From Pseudomonadota bacterium (GTDB lineage Bacteria > Pseudomonadota > Gammaproteobacteria > Xanthomonadales > Rhodanobacteraceae), in the NCBI GenBank assembly GCA_021827205.1, contig JAKAWV010000001.1, positions 62,001-126,000 of the forward strand: a stretch of 64,000 bases of DNA, in the 5' to 3' direction. Under the pieces are notes generated by a model that did not search any database, was not told the DNA's origin, and worked only from the letters and a program-made list of their open reading frames with translations. This document shows, piece by piece, positions 9,134 to 18,469 of the stretch. Position 1 is the first letter of the stretch. Each line of letters begins with the position of its first letter. Position numbers and translations under genes: made by a program.

Positions 9134-9925
9134 TCAGTGCATGGGCGCGCTGGCGCCCTGGTGCTGGCGCTCGCGGCGGATCATCTCGCCGGCGAGGCCG
9201 AGATAGGCCAGCGCGCCGCGCGATTCGCGGTCATAGAGGTTGATCGGCTGGCCATGGCTGGGCGCCTCGGCCAAGCGCACGTTGCGCGGAATGATCGAAC
9301 GCAGCAGCAGCTCGCCGAAGTGCTGGGTGAGCTGCGCCGACACGTCGTTGGCGAGGTTGTTGCGCACGTCGTACATGGTGCGCAGCAGACCGTCGATCTG
9401 CAGTTGCGGGTTGAGCCTTTTTTGCACCGCGGCGATGGTCTCGCGCAGGCTGGCCAGTCCTTCCAGCGCGAAGTATTCGCACTGCACCGGGATCAGCACG
9501 CCGTGCGCGGCGGTCAGCGCGTTGAGGGTGAGCAGGTGCAGCGTCGGCGGGCAGTCGATGAGGATGATGTGATAACGCTCGCCCAGCTTGGCCAACTGCT
9601 CCTTGAGACGCATCTCGCGCGCCAGCGCATCCATCAGCTTGAGTTCGGCCGCGGTCAGGTCACTGTTGCCAGGTAGCAGGTCGTAACCGGCTTCGGTGCT
9701 GATGATGGCGCGCTCGATCGGCACTTCTTCCAGCAGCACTTCGCAACCGGTCGTCTGCACGGCGCGCTTGTCCACGCCCGAAGCCATGGTGGCGTTGCCC
9801 TGCGGATCGAGATCGACTAGAAGCACCTTGCGGCGCGCCTCGGCCAGCGCCGCGGCGAGATTGACCGCGGTGGTGGTCTTGCCGACCCCGCCTTTTTGAT
9901 TGGCGATGGCGATGATGCGCGTCAT
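9134..9925 (-). CDS. parA: Chromosome-partitioning ATPase ParA (Soj)
   Basis: A 263-residue deviant-Walker ATPase that binds DNA non-specifically as a dimer and is released by ParB to move the origin. IANQKGGVGKTTTAVNLA is the deviant Walker A with its signature lysine, LVDLDPQGNATM is A', and HIILIDCPPTL is Walker B. It lacks the N-terminal HTH of plasmid ParA proteins, so it is the chromosomal type. Its start overlaps the rsmG stop by 4 bases, indicating translational coupling. Confidence 0.97.
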   Translation of the reverse strand: MTRIIAIANQKGGVGKTTTAVNLAAALAEARRKVLLVDLDPQGNATMASGVDKRAVQTTGCEVLLEEVPIERAIISTEAGYDLLPGNSDLTAAELKLMDALAREMRLKEQLAKLGERYHIILIDCPPTLHLLTLNALTAAHGVLIPVQCEYFALEGLASLRETIAAVQKRLNPQLQIDGLLRTMYDVRNNLANDVSAQLTQHFGELLLRSIIPRNVRLAEAPSHGQPINLYDRESRGALAYLGLAGEMIRRERQHQGASAPMH

Positions 9926-10575
9926 GGAGTAGCCCGTGTTCCCCGATTCAGTCTGCGGATGATCACTACATGCCGTGCGGCGTCCAGGCCTGGCACGCTG
10001 AGCGGCAATGTCTCGGCAGCATAACCGGCTGGCAGTGCCGCCAGCTCATCGGCGGGATATTTGCCTTTCTGCGCCAGCCAAGTGGCGTTCGGCGTGAGCA
10101 GATGTCCACCCCAGCGCAGCATGTCGGGCAAACTGGCGAAGGCGCGCGCGGTGAGAGTATCGAAAGTGCCGTTCAGTGCCTCGACGCGCAAGTGCGCGAC
10201 TTCCGCGTTCAACGCGAAGGTATCAACCGCGGCCTGCAGAAAGCGCGCCTTCTTGCCATTGCTGTCCACCAGCGTCACATGCAGATCGGGACGCGCCAGT
10301 GCCAGCGGAATCCCCGGCAGGCCTGCACCGCTGCCGAGATCGGCCAGACGCGTGCCGCGCACATGCGGCAGCAGCACCAGCGAATCGAGCAGGTGGCGCG
10401 TGACCATGGCGGCGCGCTCGCGCACCGCGGTCAGGTTGTAGCGCTGGTTCCATCTGTCCAACAGTTGCAGATACTCGAGCAGGCGCTGCTGCGTGGCGGC
10501 AGGCACGGCCGCGCCCAGCCCCAGCATGTGCAGGCCATCGGCAAGAATCGCGGCGGGATCGGTCGGGGAATGCAT
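9922..10575 (-). CDS. rsmG: 16S rRNA (guanine527-N7)-methyltransferase RsmG (GidB)
   Basis: A 217-residue SAM-dependent methyltransferase that modifies G527 of 16S rRNA in the 530 loop. The SAM-binding motif LADLGSGAGLPGIPLAL and the following LVDSNGKKARFLQ are typical, and LDRWNQRYNLTAVRE is the family N-terminal signature. It is first in the rsmG-parA-parB operon, the standard near-origin arrangement, which suggests that this part of the chromosome is near oriC. Confidence 0.96.
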   Translation of the reverse strand: MHSPTDPAAILADGLHMLGLGAAVPAATQQRLLEYLQLLDRWNQRYNLTAVRERAAMVTRHLLDSLVLLPHVRGTRLADLGSGAGLPGIPLALARPDLHVTLVDSNGKKARFLQAAVDTFALNAEVAHLRVEALNGTFDTLTARAFASLPDMLRWGGHLLTPNATWLAQKGKYPADELAALPAGYAAETLPLSVPGLDAARHVVIIRRLNRGTRATP

Positions 10576-10629
10576 GCGGCGCGCGCGGCACAGGCCGCAA
10601 AGCCCCGCAGTATAAACGCGCCGCGCGGC

Positions 10630-11052
10630 TCAAGCCGGCAGCAGCTCGATGCGCGTGATCAGCAGGCCGAAATCGCGCAGACGCTGGTTGAGCGACGCCT
10701 TCAACTGCGCCGGCTCGGCACCGCGCTGCGCCGCGCATACCTCGACGGCGGTCTGGCTGAGCAGGGCTTCGGCGCGTTCGATCACGCCCTCGGCGCGCGC
10801 CGGTTCCAGCACCTGCCAGTACACGCGCGCGCGGATCTCGGGCGCACTCAGATCAAGCATGTGGCCGCCGAGGCTGATGCGATGCTTGACGCGCTCCAGC
10901 AGCGGCAGCACGAAGTGCGTGCCCGGCTCCAGGCGGCGCGCGTGACCATCGAAGCGGTGCAGGGTCACCACGGTGCCCTCGGGGATGCGCTTCACCGCGA
11001 GGGCGGCAAAGGCCAGCAGCAGGGCAGGAAGGGCAAATAGCAGTAGTGACAT
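10630..11052 (-). CDS. Short SPFH/band 7-like membrane protein
   Basis: A 140-residue protein with one N-terminal membrane helix (MSLLLFALPALLLAFAALAV). Next comes RIPEGTVVTLHRFDGHARRL and PGTHFVLPLLERV, which resembles the beginning of SPFH (stomatin/prohibitin) domains. A variable region then ends in FGLLITRIELLP. Normal SPFH proteins are over 250 residues, so this is a mini version without the coiled-coil half. An upstream in-frame TTG at 11067 has no better ribosome-binding site, so the ATG is used. It lies directly upstream of rsmG. Confidence 0.65.
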   Translation of the reverse strand: MSLLLFALPALLLAFAALAVKRIPEGTVVTLHRFDGHARRLEPGTHFVLPLLERVKHRISLGGHMLDLSAPEIRARVYWQVLEPARAEGVIERAEALLSQTAVEVCAAQRGAEPAQLKASLNQRLRDFGLLITRIELLPA

Positions 11053-11260
11053 GATTTTTATCAGCAAGTTGAATGTGAATATTGAGTTGGATTCTGCATT
11101 GAAAACACAAGTCTATGTTTCAGAAACTTGATCATGGCTTAACTTTAAGCTAACGGCAAGCAACCTTGCCTGAATCCGACCGCACTGAATGAGGCGGTGT
11201 TCACGGAACAGACAAGCATGGGGTGTGCCAGCGCGATAAAGCGTCGCAAAACCATGGCCA

Positions 11261-11415
11261 ATGAGCGGTGTGAAAAGCCGCTTCGGCGCAGGAATATGCC
11301 GACGCGGCGGGCACGCAATTGCTTGTGGCGACGAGGGTGACGCGGCTTCGTCGCAGCCGTTTGCGCGCAAAGGACCGCTGTGAGTCGGACGGCGGGATGC
11401 TCGGTTTTACGAGCT
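11261..11415 (+). repeat. Structured intergenic element, copy A
   Basis: The 355-base gap 11068-11422 has no convincing gene. Its second half aligns with 48922-49068: I count about 26 differences in the first 111 bases and no gaps; after an insertion of about 16 bases here, similarity resumes (CGGCGGGATGCTCGG). Hairpins occupy the same places in both copies: AGCGGT/GCCGCT at 11263-11282, one at 11284-11301, a wobble-rich 10-12 bp stem near 11303-11330, GACG/CGTC near 11339-11352, and TTTGC/GCAAA at 11360-11371. A 40-codon ORF (11261-11383) is open. The first half of the gap, 11068-11200, is AT-richer and featureless. Confidence 0.55.
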
Positions 11416-11422
11416 GGTCAGC

Positions 11423-13261
11423 TCAGCCGGGAACGACGTCGAAGGCGATGGTCAGGCGCACGCGGGTGCCGCTGAAGGGCACCGTGCCGTGCCACATATA
11501 GGACGGAAACAGCAGCAGCAGGCCGGGTTCGGGGCGCACGTAGTGCTCGGCCGGCAGCGGAGGGGTCAGCGGCAGCGGCGCCGCACCGAAGCGGATCCAG
11601 CCGGCGCGCTGCGCTTCATCGCCCGCGGCGTCGGGCGCGGAATCAACCGGGGCAATGCCCAAGGTATCGGGCAGATCGATGTAGCAAGCCGAGGACAGCC
11701 AGCCGTCGGGGTGTACGTGATCGACATGAAAGCCCTGTGGGCGCAGTTGCACCGACCATGCGCTGTGCACGCGCCAGCGCCCGTTGTTGCGTTGGCGCAG
11801 GGGATCGTCGCCGCGGCCCAGCCATGCCAGATGGCGATCAAGTGGTCCGACGATGGCGTGATCGAAGAAGGCGCGGATCACCGGGTCATCGTGACTGGCG
11901 AGATCGCCCATGGTCTGCGAGCCGCCGCGCAGGGACTGATCCGGCGGGTGTCCGTGCAGGTCGTGCAGGTGGCGCAGCGTGGTGCGCAAGTCATCGAGAT
12001 AGGCGTCGAGACTCGTCCAGCCGGGCGGGGTATCCAGCGTCCACGCGTGCACCACGCTGGGGTAGTCGTACAGCGCGCGATAGCGCGCATCGCCGCAAAC
12101 ACGCCACAGCGTGGCCTGCAAGGCCAGCAACTGCTGATCGTTCGGGCGCGCTGCCTGCGCACGCTGCAACAGCGCGGCGGCTTCGGCGTATTCGCTGCGC
12201 ACCAGCAGGGCCTGGATCAGTGTCTCCTGTGCCAGTTGCGGTGCACGTTGCACGGCGCGGCGCGCGTGGTCGAGCGCGCGTTGCGGAACGTCTTTCAGTG
12301 CGGCGGTAGCGGCGGCAACTTCGATTTGCACATCGGCGCCCGGTAGTGCGGCGGCGCGCGCAAGCAGCGCGTAGGCGCCGTGCGTATCGCCGGCGCTGCC
12401 GTGCAACTGCGCCTTGAGCGCGAGCAGCGCGGGGCTGTCGGGCTGACGCTGCAAGGCCGCATCCAGCGCTGCGGTGGCGTGGGCCAGATCGCCGCTGCGC
12501 AGCCACAGCAGGCGTGCGTAATCATCATGCAGCGGCAGCGCATCCGGGTCGCGCTGCAGAGCACTGCGAAAGACGTCCTCGGCCTCGTTGAATCGGTGCG
12601 CGGCGGCCAGTGCGCGCGCCAGCACGCCCCAGGTCTCGGCATCATCCAGACCCAGGCCCAGTGCGCGCCGCGCGCTGGCAATCGCCTCTTCGTGGCGACC
12701 GGCGCCGTGCAGGGCCAGTGCCAGATAGTGCGCGGCATCGGCGTGCCGCGGATGCGCAGTAGCCACATGTTGCAGCAGCGTCAGCGCCTCGGTGTCGCGC
12801 TGCCAGGCGCGCAGCGCCAGCGCGTGTTCCAGCAGCAAGTCAGGATCGTCGCTGTGCGTGCGTGCTGCGCTGGTGATTGGCAATGCCTCGCGCGTGCGCC
12901 CGGCGTGGCGCAGCAATTGCGCGAGGCTGAGCGCGGCGCGCACGAAGCGCGGATCGTCGTCCAGCGCGCGACGCAATGTGCGCTCGGCGACGTCGATTTG
13001 TCCGGCGCGCGCCAGCAGCTCGCCCAGCGCCACGCGCGCCGGAACCCAGCGCGGATCGAGCTGCAGCAGTTGTGTGAAGGCCGCGCGTGCGGCGTCGAGA
13101 TCGCCCGACTCCTGACAGGCGCCGCCCAGCAGCCACAGCGCCTGCACGCTGGCCGGCGTCCGCGCCAGATGCGCCTGCAATTGTGCGCGCGCCTCAGCAT
13201 AGCGTCGCGCACGCAGCAGCAGCATGGCATCGAGGATGGCTTGCGGCGGGGTGGCGGCCAT
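11423..13261 (-). CDS. TPR-repeat protein with C-terminal putative 2OG-Fe(II) oxygenase domain
   Basis: 612 residues. About 430 N-terminal residues are tetratricopeptide-like helical pairs (ARRYAEARAQLQAHLARTP, AGRHEEAIASARRALGLG). The last 200 resemble the PF13759-type 2OG-Fe(II) oxygenase: HVDHVHPDGWLSSACYIDLP supplies an H-x-D, and SYMWHGTVPFSG with TRVRLTIAFDV supplies the distal His and Arg. The substrate is unknown; TPR-oxygenase fusions often act on proteins or polysaccharide-linked substrates. The start is placed at MAATPPQAILDAML; the frame runs 120 codons further upstream, but that part overlaps the S10 leader and has no TPR character. No signal peptide is seen. Confidence 0.82.
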   Translation of the reverse strand: MAATPPQAILDAMLLLRARRYAEARAQLQAHLARTPASVQALWLLGGACQESGDLDAARAAFTQLLQLDPRWVPARVALGELLARAGQIDVAERTLRRALDDDPRFVRAALSLAQLLRHAGRTREALPITSAARTHSDDPDLLLEHALALRAWQRDTEALTLLQHVATAHPRHADAAHYLALALHGAGRHEEAIASARRALGLGLDDAETWGVLARALAAAHRFNEAEDVFRSALQRDPDALPLHDDYARLLWLRSGDLAHATAALDAALQRQPDSPALLALKAQLHGSAGDTHGAYALLARAAALPGADVQIEVAAATAALKDVPQRALDHARRAVQRAPQLAQETLIQALLVRSEYAEAAALLQRAQAARPNDQQLLALQATLWRVCGDARYRALYDYPSVVHAWTLDTPPGWTSLDAYLDDLRTTLRHLHDLHGHPPDQSLRGGSQTMGDLASHDDPVIRAFFDHAIVGPLDRHLAWLGRGDDPLRQRNNGRWRVHSAWSVQLRPQGFHVDHVHPDGWLSSACYIDLPDTLGIAPVDSAPDAAGDEAQRAGWIRFGAAPLPLTPPLPAEHYVRPEPGLLLLFPSYMWHGTVPFSGTRVRLTIAFDVVPG

Positions 13262-13445
13262 GCGTTGAGTGTCTGGTGTTCGGCATGGTCCTGCAATGGC
13301 TGATCGATGCCCGGTTCGACAGTGCGTGAAACGGCGTTGCGGGCACGCCGGGGAACCATGCCCCGCGTGCGTGGTCATAAACGGTTCAGAAGAGGCGGTG
13401 CGCAAGGTTCGCACCCCGTCGTTTGCGTCCTCGCGGGGTGTCGCC

Positions 13446-15068
13446 ATGAAAAACGCCATGAAGAGCATCACCCGGCAAACCCTGCTCGCCGCATTGTTGA
13501 TCGTGGCCACGCCCTTGCTCGCGCCCGTCGCGCGCGCTGCCACCAAGCCTGCGATTGCGACTGTGGCCAAGGCCGCCAAGCCGATGCTGCTGCCGATTCC
13601 CAAACCGCGCGCCGTGGTCACCCATCACAGCGTGGTCATCGCCGGTCAGCGCATCGACTACACCGCCACCGCCGGCACGCTGCTGCTGTACGACGCCAAG
13701 CACCAGGCCACGGCCAGCGTGTTCTACATCGCCTACACCAAGGACGGCGTGCGTGATCCGGCGCGGCGCCCGATCACCTTCGCCTACAACGGTGGCCCGG
13801 GTTTCGCTTCGGCGCTGGTCGATATCGGTGGTTTCGGTCCACGCCGGCTGGTGTGGCCGGCACCGGGTGACGCCAGGGCGGCGCAGCCGCCGTACCGGTT
13901 GCTGCCCAACGCCGACAGCATTCTGCAGAGCACCGACCTGGTGTTCATCGATGCGGTCGGCACCGGCTACAGCCGCATCGTCGGCTACGGCAAGCCGAAG
14001 ATGTTCTATGGCATCAACGGCGATGCGCATGCGTTCAGCCAGTTCATCCAGCGCTACCTGCAGCAGAACGACCGCTTCCAGTCGCCCAAGTTCCTGCTCG
14101 GCGAGAGCTACGGCACCACGCGCTCGGCGGTGCTGGCACGAGATCTGGTGAGCAAGGGCGTGTATCTGGACGGTGTGATCCTGTGCTCGACGGTGCTGGA
14201 TTTCGCCACGCTCAACACCAATCCCGGCAACGACTTGCCCTACGAGCTGTATCTGCCCTCGTACGCGGCGGTGGCCTGGTATCACCATCGTTTGCACCCG
14301 CAGCCGCCGGATCTGCCGGCCTTCGTGCACCAGGTCGAACAGTTCGCCGGTGGCGCCTACGCGCACGCGTTGTTCCAGGGCGCGGCGCTGCCCGCGGCCG
14401 AGAAGGCGCGCATCGCCGCGCAACTGGCGCGGTACACCGGCCTGCCGGTGACGCTGTGGCTGCGCGCCGATCTGCGCATGCCGCTGTCGGTGTTTCAGCG
14501 CAATCTGCTGGGCGATGGCGCCAGCACCGGGCGCTTCGACGCGCGTTTCACCACAGCGGAACTGCAGCCGCTGGATCCCGAATCCGGCGCCTCCGCCGCG
14601 GGCGCGGCGACCACCGCGATCTGGGGCGCGCTCAGCGCCAGCTTCGATGATTACCTGCAGAGCAGCCTGCACTACCGCAGCCAGCACCGGTACGTGCAGA
14701 CCAGTGGCGCCGTGTTCAAAGCCTGGGATTGGGGCCGCTACAAGCCGCCGCTGAGCGCACTGGCGCAGGGCGTGGGCAGCGACAAGACCCTGGGCCGCGT
14801 GCGCAACGTGGCGCCGGCGCTGGCGCGCGCCATGAGCAACGATCCGGCCATGCAATTGCTGCTCAACAACGGCTGGTTCGATCTGGCCACGCCGTTCGAC
14901 GCCACCAACTACACCATCGCGCACATGGGCTTGCCGCAGGCCCTGCAAGGCAACATCCACGAGGATTACTACGCGACCGGACACATGCTGTATCTCAATC
15001 CGGCGGTGTTGCCGCAATTGGCACACAACATCGACGCTTTCATCACCCATGCAGTCGCGCGCGGCTGA
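13446..15068 (+). CDS. Secreted S10-family serine carboxypeptidase-like peptidase (first tandem copy)
   Basis: 540 residues. The signal peptide covers about 1-31 (LLAALLIVATPLLAPVARA). The catalytic serine is in LLGESYGTTRS, the Asp is probably in NNGWFDLATPFD, and the His in YYATGHMLYL, in the right order for peptidase family S10. YNGGPGFAS forms the oxyanion region; it reads GF where the neighbouring copy reads GSSS. S10 enzymes trim C-terminal residues and usually work at acid pH. The downstream paralogue starts 48 bases later. The ATG follows CGCGGGGTGTCGCC without a strong ribosome-binding site. Confidence 0.9.
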   Translation: MKNAMKSITRQTLLAALLIVATPLLAPVARAATKPAIATVAKAAKPMLLPIPKPRAVVTHHSVVIAGQRIDYTATAGTLLLYDAKHQATASVFYIAYTKDGVRDPARRPITFAYNGGPGFASALVDIGGFGPRRLVWPAPGDARAAQPPYRLLPNADSILQSTDLVFIDAVGTGYSRIVGYGKPKMFYGINGDAHAFSQFIQRYLQQNDRFQSPKFLLGESYGTTRSAVLARDLVSKGVYLDGVILCSTVLDFATLNTNPGNDLPYELYLPSYAAVAWYHHRLHPQPPDLPAFVHQVEQFAGGAYAHALFQGAALPAAEKARIAAQLARYTGLPVTLWLRADLRMPLSVFQRNLLGDGASTGRFDARFTTAELQPLDPESGASAAGAATTAIWGALSASFDDYLQSSLHYRSQHRYVQTSGAVFKAWDWGRYKPPLSALAQGVGSDKTLGRVRNVAPALARAMSNDPAMQLLLNNGWFDLATPFDATNYTIAHMGLPQALQGNIHEDYYATGHMLYLNPAVLPQLAHNIDAFITHAVARG

Positions 15069-15116
15069 TGATTCCACCCCCTGCCGCCCCGCGCGGCTGA
15101 TCGCAGAGGACTGTCC

Positions 15117-16676
15117 ATGCAACGCACCCTTGCCCTATTGCTGGCCGCCGCCACGCTCACGCTGAGTCTTGGCGTATGCGCCGCCGACGCGCCGGCCAAG
15201 CCCGAAGCGCAATCCGCCGCAGTCCACGTGGCGCCGCCCAAGGACGAGAAATCCGTCACCCACGGCAGCGTCACCATCAACGGCAAGCGCATCGACTACA
15301 CCGCCACCGCCGGTACCATCATCCTCAAGAACAAAGCCGGCAAGCCCACCGGCAGCATGTTCTACGTGGCCTATGTCAAGGACGGCGTGCGCGATCCGTC
15401 CACGCGCCCGATCGCGTTTCTGTACAACGGCGGACCCGGTTCCTCCAGCGTCTGGCTGCACATGGGCGCGTTCGGTCCGGTGCGCGTGATCAGCGGCGAT
15501 GCCCACCACACCCCGCCCGCGCCCTACAACGTGGTCAACAACAATGACTCGCTGCTGGATGTCAGCGACCTGGTGTTCATCGATGCCATGGGTACCGGCT
15601 TCAGTCGCATCATCGGCAAGGATCAGGGTGGCGTCGGCACGCCCAAGGACTTTTACGGCGTCAACGCCGACGGCAAGGCCTTCAGTCAGTTCATCAGCGA
15701 CTATGTCTCGCGCAACGATCGCTGGAACTCGCCCAAGTACCTGATCGGCGAGAGCTACGGCACCACGCGCTCGGCGGTGCTGGTCAACGACCTGCAGCAG
15801 CAGGGCATGGACTTCAACGGCGTCGTGCTGATGTCCTCGATCCTCAACTTCGAGACGGACAGCTTCAATCCCGGCAACGATCTGCCCTACATCAGCTTCC
15901 TGCCCAGTTACGCCGCGGTGGCGTGCTACCACAAGGTCACGCAGTGCCCGGCTGATCTGCCGGCCTACCTGCAGCAGGTGAAGAACTTCGCACGCGGCGA
16001 ATATGCCAGCGCGCTGATGCTGGGATCCTCGCTGCCGGCCGCCGAAAAGGCGCAGATCGTGCAGAAGCTGGCGCAATACACCGGCCTCAAGCCAAGCTAC
16101 ATCGAGAAGGCCGACCTGCGCGTCAGCCTGTTCCAGTTCATGGCCGAGCTGCAGCGCGGCAAGGATCTGGTCACCGGACGTCTGGACGGCCGTTACTCGG
16201 GTTATGCCGCCGACCAGCTGGCCGAGTACGCCGAGAACGACCCGCAGAGCGACGCCATCACCGGCGCCTATACCGCCGCGTTCAACCGCTACGTGCGGCA
16301 GACGCTGCACTTCGGCGAGGATCGCAACTACATCGTGCTCAGCGACACGGTGGGTCGCGACTGGAACTGGAAGCACTACGGCGGCCGCATCAACTGGCCT
16401 GGCTACACCAACGTCGCGCCCGATCTGGCCGCGGCCATGCGCTACAACCCGCACCTGAAGGTGCAGATCGAAAACGGCTACTACGACCTGGCCACGCCGT
16501 TCTACGGCACAGAGTACACCGTGGAACATCTGGGCCTGCCGCCGGCGCTGCAGAAGAACATCACACTGAACTTCTACGACTGCGGACACATGCTGTACGA
16601 GCAGCCGCAGTCGATCAAGGAACTGCACGCCAACCTGGTGAAGTTCATCCGCGGCAGCGATCAAGGCAATCGCTGA
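15117..16676 (+). CDS. Secreted S10-family serine carboxypeptidase-like peptidase (second tandem copy)
   Basis: 519 residues, clearly paralogous to the preceding gene along its whole length. The signal peptide is about residues 1-23. YNGGPGSSSVWLHMGAFGP is the canonical S10 oxyanion segment, LIGESYGTTRSAV holds the catalytic Ser, ENGYYDLATPFYG the Asp and YDCGHMLYE the His. This copy keeps the consensus GGPGSSS better than copy one, so their specificities may differ. The pair is probably one transcription unit for periplasmic or extracellular peptide scavenging; the substrate preference is inference. Confidence 0.91.
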   Translation: MQRTLALLLAAATLTLSLGVCAADAPAKPEAQSAAVHVAPPKDEKSVTHGSVTINGKRIDYTATAGTIILKNKAGKPTGSMFYVAYVKDGVRDPSTRPIAFLYNGGPGSSSVWLHMGAFGPVRVISGDAHHTPPAPYNVVNNNDSLLDVSDLVFIDAMGTGFSRIIGKDQGGVGTPKDFYGVNADGKAFSQFISDYVSRNDRWNSPKYLIGESYGTTRSAVLVNDLQQQGMDFNGVVLMSSILNFETDSFNPGNDLPYISFLPSYAAVACYHKVTQCPADLPAYLQQVKNFARGEYASALMLGSSLPAAEKAQIVQKLAQYTGLKPSYIEKADLRVSLFQFMAELQRGKDLVTGRLDGRYSGYAADQLAEYAENDPQSDAITGAYTAAFNRYVRQTLHFGEDRNYIVLSDTVGRDWNWKHYGGRINWPGYTNVAPDLAAAMRYNPHLKVQIENGYYDLATPFYGTEYTVEHLGLPPALQKNITLNFYDCGHMLYEQPQSIKELHANLVKFIRGSDQGNR

Positions 16677-16680
16677 GCGG

Positions 16681-16701
16681 ACTCGGGACTCGGGACTCGG
16701 G
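16681..16701 (+). repeat. ACTCGGG heptamer, three units
   Basis: Three exact tandem ACTCGGG units start 4 bases after the S10 gene. Reverse-complemented, this is the same heptamer (CCCGAGT) as the five-unit array at 58793-58827, so it is a dispersed simple repeat of this genome. Confidence 0.85.
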
Positions 16702-16704
16702 ATG

Positions 16705-18018
<1,314 letters not shown>

Positions 18019-18056
18019 GCTGGGGTGTTCGCCACAACCGGCTTGCGACGCGGGGT

Positions 18057-18330
18057 ACCCACGACTGGCTGGTTGGTGATGCGGCGTTCGTCAGCAAGCC
18101 GGTGGCTGTGCTCAACGCCGCACCGCGCGCGCAGCATGCTGACGCGGCGCTGCGCGAGACGTTGCGCACCATGTCGGCCGTCATCGTCGAGGCGGCTTTG
18201 ATCAAGTATCCCGCTGCTCGGTGCCAATCTGACGGACGCTGGCATGGCCGCGTCGACGTCCGTATCCGGCGCGATCCGCGGCGTGCTGGCGGATCTGCAG
18301 CGCGCGGTGCTGGCGTTTCAGCCCGGATAG
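18057..18330 (+). pseudogene. Truncated, frameshifted NAD(P)H-dependent FMN reductase copy
   Basis: The DNA and its translation match the second half of the intact reductase gene at 23280-23843: DWLVGDAAFVSKPVAVLN, PRAQHADAALRETLRTMSAV, then after a +1 insertion near 18205 (ATCAAGTATCCCG against ATCAGCATTCCG) the next frame continues NLTDAGMAASTSVSGAIRG and stops at 18330. The flavin-binding N-terminal half is missing; the homology starts 39 bases after the hemB stop. It is a dead paralogue, left by duplication or recombination. The remaining 18331-18469 shows nothing recognisable. Confidence 0.88.
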
Positions 18331-18469
18331 ACGCGGGCTTTCCGCAAGCACCGAAGCTCGGCGCTACCAGCAGGGTCCAGTGCCACAGCGTCGACGCCAT
18401 GGCGCGGAGTGCACCGCGCAACCCTATGCGACCGCAGGGAGGCCTATTCGAAGCACCCTGAAGTGGCGC

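Noticed and set aside
8184-10575. parS sites near parAB
   Set aside because: I looked for the 16-bp TGTTNCACGTGNAACA-type palindrome by eye and did not find one; this is not an exhaustive search.
11113-11370. Minus-strand 85-codon frame in the gap before the TPR gene
   Set aside because: No ribosome-binding site or recognisable domain, and it lies antisense to structured element A.
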